From: an uncultured Paracoccaceae bacterium | GTDB taxonomy: Bacteria; Pseudomonadota; Alphaproteobacteria; Rhodobacterales; Rhodobacteraceae | Reading direction: 5' to 3' | NCBI GenBank assembly: GCA_947500005.1 | Contig: CANMQJ010000004.1 | Span: 129,399-193,398 of the forward strand | DNA length: 64,000 nt | Shown here: piece after piece, positions 28,483 to 37,912 of the stretch | Numbering within the stretch: position 1 is the first letter of the stretch | Layout of the letters: every line of letters begins with the position of its first letter | Program-made: the position numbers and the translations under genes | Notes under the pieces: model-generated | What the model was told of the DNA's origin: nothing | The model's database searches: none | What the model saw: the letters and a program-made list of their open reading frames with translations, nothing else

Positions 28483-29337
28483 CTAGAGCCATTGCCCCTT
28501 GATCGACTGGCGGTAGATCTGGCTCAACCAGTTGTTGCCGAAATCGCCCGGTTCCAGCCCTTGTCCGGTCAACAGCTGGAAGCTGGCCTCATACCATTCG
28601 GAAGACCGGTAATTGTGACCCAGGATCGCGGCCGCCGTGCGGGCCTCGTTGATCAGACCCAGCGACAGATAGGCCTCGACCAGGCGATGCAGCGCCTCTG
28701 CGGTATGGGTGGTCGTCTGGAAATCCTCGACCACGACCCGGAACCGGTTGACTGCCGCGGTGTAGTGCTGACGCCGCAGGTAATAACGGCCGATCTCCAT
28801 CTCCTTGGCGGCAAGATGGTTGAAGGCAAGATCGAACTTCAGGATGGCAGATGTTGCGTATTCGCTGTCCGGATAGACCTCGATCACCGTGCGCAGAGCC
28901 TGCAGCGCCTGGAAAGTCAGACCCTGGTCGCGCCCGACCTCGTCGATCTGGTCATAGTAGCTGAGCGCGAGGAGATACTGGGCATAGGCCGCATCCTCGT
29001 CGGTCGGATAGAAGTCGATGAAGCGCTGCGCGGCCGAGCGGCTTTCGGGATAATCCTTGCCCGAGTGAAAGGCGAAGGCCTGCATGATGAGCGCGCGCTT
29101 GGCCCATTCCGAATAGGGGTAAAGGCGCTCGACCTCCGAAAAATACCAGGCGGCATCGTCGGCGCGGTTCTGCGCAAGCTCGTACTCGCCGCGTTCGAAA
29201 ATCTGTTCCGCCGTATAGCCTTCGAGGTTCTCCGTGCGGTCGGCAGCAGTACGGAAAACGCCGCCACTGCAGGCGGCCAACGTAAGAACCAGGAGAATCG
29301 CGCCGATCCGTCTTGCCGCTGCACGAATACCGCTCAT
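28483..29337 (-). CDS. bamD: Outer membrane assembly lipoprotein BamD
   Basis: 284 aa. A lipoprotein signal with lipobox LAAC (Cys23) precedes TPR-like repeats (YFSEVERLYPYSEWAKRA and AQRFIDFYPTDEDAAYAQYL). BamD is the essential periplasmic lipoprotein of the BAM complex that folds beta-barrel proteins into the outer membrane. It begins 200 bases after lpxC, behind an intervening terminator, so it probably has its own promoter and heads the bamD-small protein-recN unit. Confidence 0.95.
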   Translation of the reverse strand: MSGIRAAARRIGAILLVLTLAACSGGVFRTAADRTENLEGYTAEQIFERGEYELAQNRADDAAWYFSEVERLYPYSEWAKRALIMQAFAFHSGKDYPESRSAAQRFIDFYPTDEDAAYAQYLLALSYYDQIDEVGRDQGLTFQALQALRTVIEVYPDSEYATSAILKFDLAFNHLAAKEMEIGRYYLRRQHYTAAVNRFRVVVEDFQTTTHTAEALHRLVEAYLSLGLINEARTAAAILGHNYRSSEWYEASFQLLTGQGLEPGDFGNNWLSQIYRQSIKGQWL

Positions 29338-29484
29338 ACCGCCTTATCCTTGTCGTCCGTCCTGCCCGGCGTCTTTGCCCCCGGTTTGGGCCTCGGTCTA
29401 GCACATAAAATTCCGGGGCAAAACGCCTTTAACGCCGTTGCGACACATGTCGCTCGTGACTGTTGCAAGTGTCCGGACAAACAG

Positions 29485-29515
29485 GAAAACCCCGGTCGAC
29501 GGAGGCGGACCGGGG
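29485..29515 (-). terminator. Rho-independent terminator after lpxC
   Basis: An 8-bp CCCCGGTC/GACCGGGG stem (29490-29497 with 29508-29515), followed on the minus strand by TTTTCC. It starts 23 bases after the lpxC stop. Confidence 0.8.
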
Positions 29516-29538
29516 CGCTTTTCGTACAGTAGATGGGA

Positions 29539-30459
29539 TCAGGCGACCTGCGGAATCTCCGCCCGGATCAGTCCCTCGCCGGGCAGGCGCGCGGATTGCT
29601 CCGATGAGCACAGGATCGGGCGCACGGCTCCGGGCGTGTCGAATAGCTTGCGCAGCAGAGCGTTGGTGAGCGAATGACCCGCCTTCTCTCCGATGTAACG
29701 GCCCAGGATGGGGCCTCCCGCCAAGGTCAGATCGCCAAGAGCGTCCAGCATCTTGTGCCGAACCGCTTCGTCCTCGTGACGAAGACCGCCCGGGGTAAGG
29801 ATCCGGTCGCCTTCGACGACGACGGCGTTTTCCAATGTGCCGCCGAGGGCCAACCCGTTGGCCCGCATCGCCTCGACATCCGAAAGACGGCAGAAGGTGC
29901 GGCTGTCGCAAAGTTCGCGCGCGAAAGTACCGTTGCGCATGTCCAGCGCCATGCTCTGGCGTCCGATGGCGGCATCGTCGAAATCTATGTGGAACTCGAT
30001 CTCCAGCCGGTCGGACGGCATCAGCGTGGCCCGCGCGCCGTCGCGCTCCACGGTAACAGCCTCCAGCACCTCATAGGCCATGACGGGAACGGCCTGGCGG
30101 CGGGTGCCGCGCGCCATGATTCCCCGCACGAATTCCACCGAAGAGCCGTCCATGATCGGAACTTCGGGGCCATCGATTTCGATGAGCGCATTGTGCACGC
30201 CACAGCCTGCAAGCGCGGCCATGATATGTTCCACTGTCGAGACAGAGACGCCCGCGCGGTTCACCAGCCGGGTGCAAAGCGGGGTTTGCTCGACCACGTC
30301 ATAGAGCGCAGGAATAAGGGCATCGCCAAGCTCGATATCGGTCCGCTTGAACCAGATTCCATGCCCGGCAACAGCCGGACGCAGGACCATGGTAACCGGT
30401 GCTCCGCCGTGGAGACCGATACCCTTGAACGTGACCGGAGATTTGAGCGTGCTTTGCAA
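29539..30459 (-). CDS. lpxC: UDP-3-O-acyl-N-acetylglucosamine deacetylase
   Basis: 306 aa. LpxC catalyses the committed step of lipid A synthesis, a Zn-dependent deacetylation in the cytoplasm. SVEHIMAALAGCGVHNALIE holds the first zinc His, and DEAVRHKMLDALGDLTLAG supplies the other His and Asp. FKGIGLHGGAPVTMVLRPA near the N-terminus is typical. The gene lies downstream of ftsZ, separated by about 210 bases and a strong terminator, and is followed by another terminator, so it appears to be monocistronic. Confidence 0.97.
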   Translation of the reverse strand: MQSTLKSPVTFKGIGLHGGAPVTMVLRPAVAGHGIWFKRTDIELGDALIPALYDVVEQTPLCTRLVNRAGVSVSTVEHIMAALAGCGVHNALIEIDGPEVPIMDGSSVEFVRGIMARGTRRQAVPVMAYEVLEAVTVERDGARATLMPSDRLEIEFHIDFDDAAIGRQSMALDMRNGTFARELCDSRTFCRLSDVEAMRANGLALGGTLENAVVVEGDRILTPGGLRHEDEAVRHKMLDALGDLTLAGGPILGRYIGEKAGHSLTNALLRKLFDTPGAVRPILCSSEQSARLPGEGLIRAEIPQVA

Positions 30460-30614
30460 GACGGGCCTCTGACAGTGATTTCCGGCATCTTCGGTGCCGT
30501 GTTGTCATTCAGGTAAGGGAGGGGGTGCGCGCACTCAACTCAAACTTTGCAACCAAATGAAACATGTTCGTAACAGATTGGCAAAACCGCGCTTACCCAC
30601 CGCTTAACCATTGC

Positions 30615-30650
30615 AACAAAAAGAAAAAAGGCCACCGCAAGGTGGCCTTT
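30615..30650 (-). terminator. Rho-independent terminator after ftsZ
   Basis: A perfect 9-bp stem (30628-30636 with 30641-30649), tetraloop, then TTTTTTCTTTTTG on the minus strand, 22 bases after the ftsZ stop. Among the clearest terminators in the window. Confidence 0.93.
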
Positions 30651-30671
30651 CCGGGGATTTCGTGACCGCTA

Positions 30672-32324
30672 TCAGTTCGCCTGACGACGCAGGAAAGCGG
30701 GAATTTCGATCCGGTCATGATCGGGGTCGGACTCGGCATGGGACTGCGGTTGCGCCTGAACGGCGCTCTCCTGGGGCCGCATCTGCGGCTGCTGCCGGGT
30801 CGGCTGTGCGGGCGTATCGGCCGCATGCCCCGTCATCCGGTCGATCAACCGGTTGAAGCCGAAACGCGGTTTCTCCTGCGCGACTTGCGGCTGGGCCGGT
30901 TGCGCCGGACGCGGTTGCTGGGCGGGCTGGCCCTGCCCCTGGCTGCGCGGCGCATTGCGCACCGCTGTCTGAAGCCGCTGCATCGCTTCGGGCGACGGGG
31001 TCCCGGGCGCAGGTGCGCGGGGTGCGACGAAGGTTTCGGCAGGGGTTTCCATTGTTTCTTGGCGCGGCTCGAACGCCGCGACCTGCGGCTGGTAGGCCGG
31101 GGGCGGCAAGCCGTCATCGTCCAGCATTTCCGGTTCGTCGTCGAAGATGTCCTCACCCAAATCCTGTGCGGCCGCTTCCTCGACATTCATGTTTTCGAAC
31201 AGGCTGGGCTCCTCGGCTGCCTGGGCCACGTAAGAGGGGGCCGGTTCGGCAAGGGGTAGCGGCGACGCTTTCTCGGCTGCGGCCTCCTCGGCCGAGACCT
31301 TCTGCTTGAGCGGGGCGGACATTGGACGACGCGGCACCGGGATGTCGTTGTGGTTCTCGGTGGCATCGATGCCGGTGGCCACGACCGACACGCGCATCGC
31401 CCCTTCCATGCTGACATCGAGAGTGGAGCCGACGATGATGTTGGCCTCGGGATCCACCTTCTCGCGGATCACGTTGGCGGCCTCGTCCAACTCGAACAGG
31501 GTCAGGTCGTGCCCGCCCGTGATGTTGATCAACACGCCCTTGGCGCCGTTGAGGCTGATCTCGTCCAGCAGCGGGTTTGCGATGGCCTTTTCGGCCGCCT
31601 GCATCGCGCGGTCTTCGCCCTCGGCCTCGCCGGTGCCCATCATGGCCTTGCCCATCTCGTCCATCACCGCACGCACATCGGCAAAGTCGAGGTTGATCAG
31701 GCCCGGACGCACCATCAGGTCCGTCACACCCTTGACACCCTGGTAAAGCACGTCATCGGCCATCGAGAACGCCTCGGTAAAGGTCGTCTTCTCGTTGGCA
31801 AGGCGGAACAGGTTCTGGTTCGGGATGATGATCAGAGTATCGACGACCTTTTGCAGGGCATCCACGCCGTCCTCGGCCTGGCGCATCCGCTTGGCGCCCT
31901 CGAACTGGAAGGGCTTGGTCACGACACCCACGGTCAGCACGCCCAGCTCGCGCGCGGCCTGCGCGATGATCGGGGCCGCGCCGGTGCCGGTGCCGCCGCC
32001 CATGCCGGCGGTGATGAAGCACATATGCGCACCCGCGAGGTGATCGACGATCTGCTCGATGCTTTCCTCGGCAGCGGCGGCCCCGACAGAGGCGCGCGCA
32101 CCTGCGCCCAGCCCCTCGGTCACTTTCACGCCCAGCTGCACCCGGTTCTCCGCCCGGCTCTGCTGCAGCGCCTGTGCATCGGTATTGGCCACGACGAAGT
32201 CGACCCCGTCGAGCATCTTCTCGATCATGTTGTTGACGGCGTTGCCGCCGGCACCGCCCACGCCGAACACGGTGATCCGGGGCTTCAGCTCGTCCTGACC
32301 GGGCATCGAAAGGTTCAATGTCAT
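30672..32324 (-). CDS. ftsZ: Cell division GTPase FtsZ
   Basis: 550 aa. Tubulin homologue that forms the Z-ring. The GTPase domain has [13 protein letters not shown] and the tubulin signature [10 protein letters not shown], and the T7 loop [20 protein letters not shown]. After the conserved core (to about residue 320) comes a long Pro/Ala/Gln-rich linker of about 200 residues, then a short terminal motif [13 protein letters not shown], the binding site for FtsA and other partners. The long linker is usual for alphaproteobacteria. The ATG at 32324 (MTLNLSMPG) is the family start. The 441 bp spacer before it probably holds promoters independent of ftsQA. Confidence 0.98.
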   Translation of the reverse strand: MTLNLSMPGQDELKPRITVFGVGGAGGNAVNNMIEKMLDGVDFVVANTDAQALQQSRAENRVQLGVKVTEGLGAGARASVGAAAAEESIEQIVDHLAGAHMCFITAGMGGGTGTGAAPIIAQAARELGVLTVGVVTKPFQFEGAKRMRQAEDGVDALQKVVDTLIIIPNQNLFRLANEKTTFTEAFSMADDVLYQGVKGVTDLMVRPGLINLDFADVRAVMDEMGKAMMGTGEAEGEDRAMQAAEKAIANPLLDEISLNGAKGVLINITGGHDLTLFELDEAANVIREKVDPEANIIVGSTLDVSMEGAMRVSVVATGIDATENHNDIPVPRRPMSAPLKQKVSAEEAAAEKASPLPLAEPAPSYVAQAAEEPSLFENMNVEEAAAQDLGEDIFDDEPEMLDDDGLPPPAYQPQVAAFEPRQETMETPAETFVAPRAPAPGTPSPEAMQRLQTAVRNAPRSQGQGQPAQQPRPAQPAQPQVAQEKPRFGFNRLIDRMTGHAADTPAQPTRQQPQMRPQESAVQAQPQSHAESDPDHDRIEIPAFLRRQAN

Positions 32325-32765
32325 GCTCTGTCCGCCTGTTCTCTCGCCCGCCTCTGCGGGGCTTTTTCTGCCTATCCTGTGGGTAATCCTATCGTTACAA
32401 GCGTCCGGCGTCACGCCAAAAACGCAAAAACGCCACAAAATATAGAAAATTTCTGGGGCCTGTCTGCGGGATTTCGCCGAACGCGGCAGATGTAGCGGTC
32501 AAACCCGGGATGACACACAAAAGGACTGGACCCGCGCCCGGACCCTCCCGGCGCGGCACTTGAATCGACGCGAACTGTCAGTGGACCTGCCCGGCCCTCG
32601 CACGGTCTCTTCGCGGACCGTCTTCTCTCCTATAGCATCCCGCGCCGGACCTGTCACCCGGCCCATGCGCTTCATCTCTTCGCAAATACTCCGGAGCGCG
32701 AGGCAGCGCCTCGCATCCGCACGCCGCAGGCGTGCAGACCGAGCGCGCGCGCAAGCGCGCCCCTC
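32325..32765. other. ftsA-ftsZ spacer (441 bp)
   Basis: No gene. The half next to ftsZ is unusually AT-rich for this genome (AAAATATAGAAAATTTC at about 32437-32453), a plausible promoter zone for ftsZ. The half next to ftsA carries repeat copy B. A GANTC methylation site (GAATC) lies near 32562; CcrM-type control is possible but not shown. I found no TTAA-N7-TTAA CtrA site by eye. Confidence 0.5.
32671..32762 (+). repeat. Dispersed intergenic repeat, copy B
   Basis: The core at 32671-32700 (TTCATCTCTT, then CAAATACTCCGG) shares its first ten bases and a 12-mer with copy C. It is followed by GC hairpins: 32698-32704 with 32708-32714 (loop AGC), then a GCACGCC/GGCGTGC stem with loop GCA, then a GCGCGC pair. 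It directly abuts the ftsA stop. Confidence 0.65.
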
Positions 32766-34100
32766 CTACCAATTGTCCTTGAACCACTTGACCGCACGGC
32801 GCAGCGAGCGCGCAGGGTAGCGGTCGACCGGGATCTCGAAATCCCACCACTCGTCCTGCGGATGCGCTGCGAACAGGCTCAGCCCCACCGCCGAGGAGAA
32901 ACCCGGCCCGGTCGCCGATTGGGGCAGCCCGTGTACCCGCAGCGGACGGCCCAGACGGACGCGCTGGCCGAGGATGCGGCTGGCCAACCCGTCGAGGCCC
33001 ATCACCTGGCTGGCCCCCCCCGTCAGAACGATCTGCTGGCTGGGCAGGTGGTCGAAACCCGCGGCGTCGAGACGCGCGCGCACTTCCTCGAGGATTTCCT
33101 CGACCCGTGGACGCATGATGCCGATCAACTCGGCACGCGTGATGGTCCGCCGGTCATGCTCCCAGTCGCCGGTATCGCCGCCCACGTCGATATGGTCGCG
33201 GTCGTCGGCGCCGGTGGCATGCACCCCACCGCAGAACGTCTTGATGCGCTCGGCCGTGGCCATCGGCAGGCCGAACCCCATCGAGATGTCTCCGGTGACG
33301 TGATCGCCGCCCATGCGCACGCAATCGGCGTAGATCATGTGCTTTTTCATGAAGATCGAGATCGAGGTCGTCCCGCCGCCCATGTCGATACAGGCCGCGC
33401 CCAGCTCCTGCTCGTCCTCGACCAGCGCCGAGATGCCCGAGACATAGGCCGAGTTGGCGATGCCCGCCAGTTCCAGGTCGCAACGCTGGATACAATGTAC
33501 CAGGTTCTGGATCGCCGCCGAGTCCACCGTCAGCATATGCATGTCGACGGACAGGCTCTGTCCCAGCTGCCCGCGCGGGTCGATCAGGCCCGAGCGGTGG
33601 TCGAGCGCAAAATTCACCGGCTGCGCATGCAGCACCTCGCGCCCGGCACCGTATTCGGGCACCTCGCATTCGTTCAGAACGCGGCCGATCTCGGCCTCGG
33701 TCACGACCTGCGCCTCCAGATCGACTTTCGCGTCGAGCCCGTAGGAACGCGGATTGGCGCCCGAGAAACAGGCGATGACATGATCGACGCGGATATCGGC
33801 CATCTTCTGCGCGGCCTGGAGCGCGGTGCGGATCGCGCGCTCGGTCTCCTGCATCGCCGTGATCTCGCCGAACTGCACCCCGCGCGAGCGGGTGGTGGCA
33901 GCGCCGATGACACGGAACCCTGTCTGCCCGGCCATCGAGCCTATGCCGGATTCCTCGGACAGGCGTGCCGATCCGTCGAAGCGCAGGACGAGGCAGGCGA
34001 TCTTGGAACTGCCCACGTCGAGGATCGCCACGACGCCCCGCTGCATCGCCTGCCGGCGCATCTGCCGCATCGCCCGTTGAGACTGGTAGAGATCGGTCAT
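32766..34100 (-). CDS. ftsA: Cell division protein FtsA
   Basis: 444 aa from the ATG at 34100 (MTDLYQSQRAMRQMRRQAM). Actin-like ATPase that anchors FtsZ to the membrane and recruits the divisome. GVVAILDVGSSKIACLVLRF is the phosphate-1 motif, CIDMGGGTTSISIFM phosphate-2, and VLTGGASQVMGLDGLA the adenosine site. The C-terminal LRRAVKWFKDNW is a short amphipathic membrane-targeting helix. The gene begins eight bases after the ftsQ stop. An adjacent ATG three bases upstream is an alternative. Confidence 0.97.
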   Translation of the reverse strand: MTDLYQSQRAMRQMRRQAMQRGVVAILDVGSSKIACLVLRFDGSARLSEESGIGSMAGQTGFRVIGAATTRSRGVQFGEITAMQETERAIRTALQAAQKMADIRVDHVIACFSGANPRSYGLDAKVDLEAQVVTEAEIGRVLNECEVPEYGAGREVLHAQPVNFALDHRSGLIDPRGQLGQSLSVDMHMLTVDSAAIQNLVHCIQRCDLELAGIANSAYVSGISALVEDEQELGAACIDMGGGTTSISIFMKKHMIYADCVRMGGDHVTGDISMGFGLPMATAERIKTFCGGVHATGADDRDHIDVGGDTGDWEHDRRTITRAELIGIMRPRVEEILEEVRARLDAAGFDHLPSQQIVLTGGASQVMGLDGLASRILGQRVRLGRPLRVHGLPQSATGPGFSSAVGLSLFAAHPQDEWWDFEIPVDRYPARSLRRAVKWFKDNW

Positions 34101-34108
34101 CATCCTGG

Positions 34109-35116
34109 TTACTGCCCGCTCACTGTTGTTCCTGCTCTCATCCGCCACCATTCCGAAACGGCGGCCTCCGACATACGGATGGTCGGGCGGTTCGAGAGCC
34201 GCATGTCCACCACCACCACGTCACGTTCCAGAAGATCCTGGACCTCGCTCACCGCGAGAACGCGCTCCAGCGCCTGCACCGGGCGCGCGGTGGGCAGTTG
34301 GATGCGCTGGTTGCGGTCCAGCACCACGTCCCAGCGCCGCGCGCCGATCCGCTCGATACCGCGAAGCCGCTCGCCTAGCGGTGCCGCGGCGCGAAAGATC
34401 GCCAGCGCCTCGGCGACGTGCTCTTCCGCGCCCTCGCCCGCCATCAGCGGCAGGTCAGGCCGGTCCACCCGCGCTTCGAGGTTGTCGACATGCGCCCCGG
34501 TCTCGTCGAGCATCTCCAGCCCGTCCCGCGTCCGCCACAGCATGACCGGCTTGCGCTCTTCCACGTCGATCTGGAGGATGCCGCCGGGGCGGACGCGCAC
34601 GGCGGCGGTCTTTACCGGATCGAGTCCGGCCACCATGTCGCGGATCCGCTCGACATCGAGATCGAAGGAACTGACCGGAAAGTCGAGCGAGATGACCTCG
34701 CGGATATCCGCGTCGAGGCTGTCGCCCGCACCGTCGATCGCCATGAGATTGACCATGAATTCCGGGCGTTCCTGAATCGAGGCGCGGATGTCCGACACGA
34801 AGGCGCGCAGCGCGTCCCGACGTTCCTCGCTTGCCAGAAAGGCACTGGTGACCGCCAGCGACAGGCAGAAAGGCACACCGATGCGTACCCCCAGACGGAT
34901 GCCCGGCGTCAGCATCAGCCGCTGGATCCGCCAGGCGAAGCGCGAGGGCGCGGGGTCGGCTTTGCGCGCGGCCTGTTTCAGTCGCCCGCCGGTGTCGATG
35001 CGGATCTGGCGCTCGATCCCCTCGCCCGCCTCGCCGCTTTCATAGGGCGCATCCTGTGCGACCAGTGACTTCGGCCTGAACAGGACGGGCAGCAGGCGGC
35101 GGGTCATCTGTCGCAT
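34109..35116 (-). CDS. ftsQ: Cell division protein FtsQ
   Basis: 335 aa. Single-pass inner-membrane divisome protein. A cytoplasmic N-terminus of about 80 residues precedes a membrane segment ([17 protein letters not shown]); then come a POTRA domain ([18 protein letters not shown]) and the beta domain ([20 protein letters not shown]). The ATG at 35116 lies inside the ddl 3' end (13-base overlap) with GGAGG seven bases upstream, indicating translational coupling with ddl. Confidence 0.95.
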   Translation of the reverse strand: MRQMTRRLLPVLFRPKSLVAQDAPYESGEAGEGIERQIRIDTGGRLKQAARKADPAPSRFAWRIQRLMLTPGIRLGVRIGVPFCLSLAVTSAFLASEERRDALRAFVSDIRASIQERPEFMVNLMAIDGAGDSLDADIREVISLDFPVSSFDLDVERIRDMVAGLDPVKTAAVRVRPGGILQIDVEERKPVMLWRTRDGLEMLDETGAHVDNLEARVDRPDLPLMAGEGAEEHVAEALAIFRAAAPLGERLRGIERIGARRWDVVLDRNQRIQLPTARPVQALERVLAVSEVQDLLERDVVVVDMRLSNRPTIRMSEAAVSEWWRMRAGTTVSGQ

Positions 35117-36024
35117 GAGGCATCCTCCACCATCCAGGCGCAGAGCTGCCCGAATGTCATCCCCAGCTCTCCGGCCTGTTCCGGCACCAGCGAGGTCGGC
35201 GTCATGCCGGGCTGCGTATTGGTTTCCAGCAGGTAGAGCCCCGCCGCGCCCCGCGCCTCGTCCCAACGGAAATCAGTCCGGCTCACCCCGCGGCACCCAA
35301 GAACCTTGTGCGCGCTCAGCGCGTGATCGAGGCAAAGCTGGAAAATCTCGGCCGGAATCTTCGCAGGGATCTCGTGGCGCGACCCGCCGGGCGTGTATTT
35401 CGCCGCGTAGTCATACCAGCCATCGGTCATGATATCGGTCACGCTGACCGCACGGTCGCCCATCACCGTGGTCGTCAGTTCGCGACCCGGCACATATTGT
35501 TCGACCATCACCTGTGCCGGCATTTCATCGCCCAGCTGCGGCGGGCCGTTCGCGGCCTCCTGCACGATGTAGATCCCCACCGAGGAGCCTTCGTTGTTCG
35601 GCTTGACGACATAGGGCGGCGTCAGCACGTGACGCGCCTGTGCCTCGTCCTTGGCGACGATCACGCTTTCGACCACGGGCAGGCCCGCCGCGCGATAAAC
35701 GTCCTTGCTGCGTTGCTTGTCCATTGCCAGCGCCGAGGCCAGAACGCCCGAATGGGTATAAGGCAGGCGCAGCCATTCCAGCATGCCCTGCACGCAACCA
35801 TCCTCGCCCCAGCGGCCATGCAGCGCGTTGAAGACGACATCGGGGGCGGTTTCGGCAAGCCGAGCACACAGGTCGGGCCCGGCATCCAGCTCGACCACCT
35901 CGTATCCTTCTTCCCTCAGGGCGGCTGCGCATTCCCGTCCGCTGCTGAGCGATACCTCGCGCTCGGCCGAGGGTCCGCCCATCAATACCGCCACTTTCCG
36001 GGGTGTCCTGCTCGACTGACCCAC
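35104..36024 (-). CDS. ddl: D-alanine--D-alanine ligase
   Basis: 306 aa. ATP-grasp ligase that makes D-Ala-D-Ala for peptidoglycan. [19 protein letters not shown] is the N-terminal signature, [17 protein letters not shown] the ATP-binding loop, and [13 protein letters not shown] plus [20 protein letters not shown] carry the Mg-binding acidic residues. Part of the mur-fts cluster between murB and ftsQ, with about 120 bases to murB. Confidence 0.97.
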   Translation of the reverse strand: MGQSSRTPRKVAVLMGGPSAEREVSLSSGRECAAALREEGYEVVELDAGPDLCARLAETAPDVVFNALHGRWGEDGCVQGMLEWLRLPYTHSGVLASALAMDKQRSKDVYRAAGLPVVESVIVAKDEAQARHVLTPPYVVKPNNEGSSVGIYIVQEAANGPPQLGDEMPAQVMVEQYVPGRELTTTVMGDRAVSVTDIMTDGWYDYAAKYTPGGSRHEIPAKIPAEIFQLCLDHALSAHKVLGCRGVSRTDFRWDEARGAAGLYLLETNTQPGMTPTSLVPEQAGELGMTFGQLCAWMVEDASCDR

Positions 36025-36143
36025 GATTAGCGCCTCAATGTCCCCGGACCCTGTTTTTTTCGGGTCCGTTTTTCGTTATTTCCCCGGACTCCGCCCCTGA
36101 ACTCTGTCGAGTAACTGCCTGAAAGGGTTAACGGATACGGGGT

Positions 36144-37070
36144 TCATTCTTCACGCGGATCGCCGACCCGCATGATTTCCCACTCTAGCGTGATGCCGCT
36201 CGTCTCGTAAACCTTTTTTCGCACATCCTCTCCCAGCCGTTCGAGATCTGCGGCGGTCGCGCCACCGGCATTGATAAGAAAGTTCGAATGTTTCTCGGAC
36301 ATCTGCGCGCCGCCGCGCCGGGCGCCGCGCATTCCCGCCTCGTCGATCACCTTCCACGCCTTGAGATCGTGCACGTCGTCCGCGCGCCCGGTCGAGGAGA
36401 AGCCGGCCGGGTTGCGGAAGGTCGAACCGGCGCTTCTCTCCTTGGTGGGCTGGGTGGCGTCGCGCTTGGCAAGCTGCTCCTCCATCCGCGCATGGAGGGC
36501 CTCGGGATCGCCCTGCGGCCCCTCGAACACCGCTTCGACCAGAACGGCGCCCTCTGGCAGGTCGGATTGACGATAGCGGAGGTTCAACTCCTCCGGCTCC
36601 AGTTGCCGCAAAGCACCGTCCCGCGTGACCAGGGTGACCAACCGCAGCACGTCCGCCGTGTAGGTGCCATAGCACCCCGCATTCATCCGGACAGCCCCGC
36701 CGATGGAGCCGGGGATGGTCCGCAGGAAGGTCAGGTCGACGCCCGCATCGGCCGCCTTGCGCGCGACATGCGCATCCAGCGCGGCGGCACCCGCGGTGAC
36801 GGTCCGGCCCTCCACCTCTATGCCGTTGAACCCCCGCCCCAACCGGATCACAACGGCGCGCAAACCCCCATCGCGCACGATGAGGTTGGAGCCCACGCCC
36901 ATGGGGAAAACGGCGATATCGTCAGGCAGGCGGCGCAGGAACTCCTGCAGATCCTCCAGGTCCGCCGGCTGGAAGAACCAGTCGGCCGGCCCGCCCACGC
37001 GCAGCCATGTCAGCTCCGACAGCGCCCGGCCCTGGGTGAGCTTGCCGCGGATGCCGTCCCTGTCGATCAT
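36144..37070 (-). CDS. murB: UDP-N-acetylenolpyruvoylglucosamine reductase
   Basis: 308 aa. FAD enzyme that reduces enolpyruvyl-UDP-GlcNAc to UDP-MurNAc. [21 protein letters not shown] is the FAD site, [22 protein letters not shown] holds the conserved active-site region, and [12 protein letters not shown] supplies the catalytic Ser. It is a type I/IIb-like short MurB. The ATG at 37070 follows AAAGGCAGAG; an ATG 33 bases upstream is weaker. Confidence 0.96.
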   Translation of the reverse strand: MIDRDGIRGKLTQGRALSELTWLRVGGPADWFFQPADLEDLQEFLRRLPDDIAVFPMGVGSNLIVRDGGLRAVVIRLGRGFNGIEVEGRTVTAGAAALDAHVARKAADAGVDLTFLRTIPGSIGGAVRMNAGCYGTYTADVLRLVTLVTRDGALRQLEPEELNLRYRQSDLPEGAVLVEAVFEGPQGDPEALHARMEEQLAKRDATQPTKERSAGSTFRNPAGFSSTGRADDVHDLKAWKVIDEAGMRGARRGGAQMSEKHSNFLINAGGATAADLERLGEDVRKKVYETSGITLEWEIMRVGDPREE

Positions 37071-37135
37071 GTCTCTGCCTTTCCATTCTACGCCGCGGTG
37101 CATCTAGCCCGGATCGCGCCGTAAGGACAACGCGA

Positions 37136-37417
37136 TCAGCGCCGCCGCGCCTTCCACCATCCCGCCAGCGCGCCCAGCCAGAGCCCGAGAACCACAGGGC
37201 CCAATCCGGCGACCGAAAGAAAGGCGGTCGCGATGCCGCTCCATGGATCGTCCGAACCTTGGGCGTGAAGGATGAGCGACGCCAGAAGCACAAGGCATGC
37301 GCCACCGATCCACCCCGCTCCGCGCGCCTGTCCCCGGCCCGCCATGCGCCAGCCAAGGATCGCCGAGGCCACGAACAGGCCGAGCGGGATCAGCATCAAC
37401 AGAGCACGTTCATCCAT
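37136..37417 (-). CDS. Small membrane protein in the mur cluster
   Basis: 93 aa with three hydrophobic segments (from MLIPLGLFVASAILGW; AGWIGGACLVLLASLIL; ATAFLSVAGLGPVVLGLWL) and a basic C-terminus WWKARRR. No family recognised. GGAGG lies upstream and its ATG overlaps the preceding DUF2484 gene by eight bases, so it is co-translated with it. 65 bases separate it from murB. Confidence 0.75.
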   Translation of the reverse strand: MDERALLMLIPLGLFVASAILGWRMAGRGQARGAGWIGGACLVLLASLILHAQGSDDPWSGIATAFLSVAGLGPVVLGLWLGALAGWWKARRR

Positions 37418-37673
37418 CGCGGCCTCCGGAACCGAACTGTCGCGTGAGCCAGCGGCTCAGGTAGATCACCGGCCAACGCAAGACCGACATGCCAGCCAGC
37501 AGGACCAGAAGTCCGATCCAGGGTCCATGCTGCCAACTGACCCAGCCCAGGATCGGGATGCCACCGGCGATCAGCAAATAGGCCCGCGTCCAGTGATTGT
37601 CGCGGCTGGGCAGCATCGCCAGAAGGTTGGCCACCACCGCCCAGACGGCCGCCAGGACAAGCGACCCGCTCAC
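37410..37673 (-). CDS. DUF2484 family membrane protein (second copy)
   Basis: 87 aa from a GTG start at 37673, chosen because GTGA overlaps the upstream gene's stop by four bases and GGAGGAG lies just before. Hydrophobic, three segments, with LLAMLPSRDNHWTRAYLLI matching the DUF2484 pattern seen in the neighbouring copy (LVAFLPMRRQYLPGSLLLL). The two genes look like a tandem duplication. Function unknown; DUF2484 proteins are typical of Rhodobacteraceae mur clusters. Confidence 0.8.
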   Translation of the reverse strand: MSGSLVLAAVWAVVANLLAMLPSRDNHWTRAYLLIAGGIPILGWVSWQHGPWIGLLVLLAGMSVLRWPVIYLSRWLTRQFGSGGRDG

Positions 37674-37912
37674 CGAACTCCTCCTCGCCACTTGCGCCAG
37701 AAATGGAGCAACGGGTTTCGGAACATCGACACGAAGGCCGCCAGCGCACCCAGTCCCACCAGCCAGCCATAATGCCAGCCCAGCGCGACGATGAGAACCG
37801 GCGCGGCAAGCAGGAGGAGCGATCCGGGCAGATACTGGCGCCGCATCGGCAGAAAGGCCACTAGCGTTGCGGCCAGAACCCAGACGATGGCAAGCGCGGC
37901 CAACAGGCTCAT
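37670..37912 (-). CDS. DUF2484 family membrane protein (first copy)
   Basis: 80 aa, three hydrophobic segments, opening MSLLAALAIVWVLAATLVAF and ending in a basic WRKWRGGVR. It matches the DUF2484 family of small membrane proteins. ATGA overlaps the permease stop by four bases on one side and GTGA the second copy on the other, so permease, both DUF2484 genes and the small membrane protein are translationally linked. Confidence 0.85.
   Translation of the reverse strand: MSLLAALAIVWVLAATLVAFLPMRRQYLPGSLLLLAAPVLIVALGWHYGWLVGLGALAAFVSMFRNPLLHFWRKWRGGVR

Noticed and set aside
32862..34775. Plus-strand open frame of 637 codons spanning ftsA and ftsQ antisense
   Set aside because: It crosses two real genes, has no motif and shows shadow-type composition.
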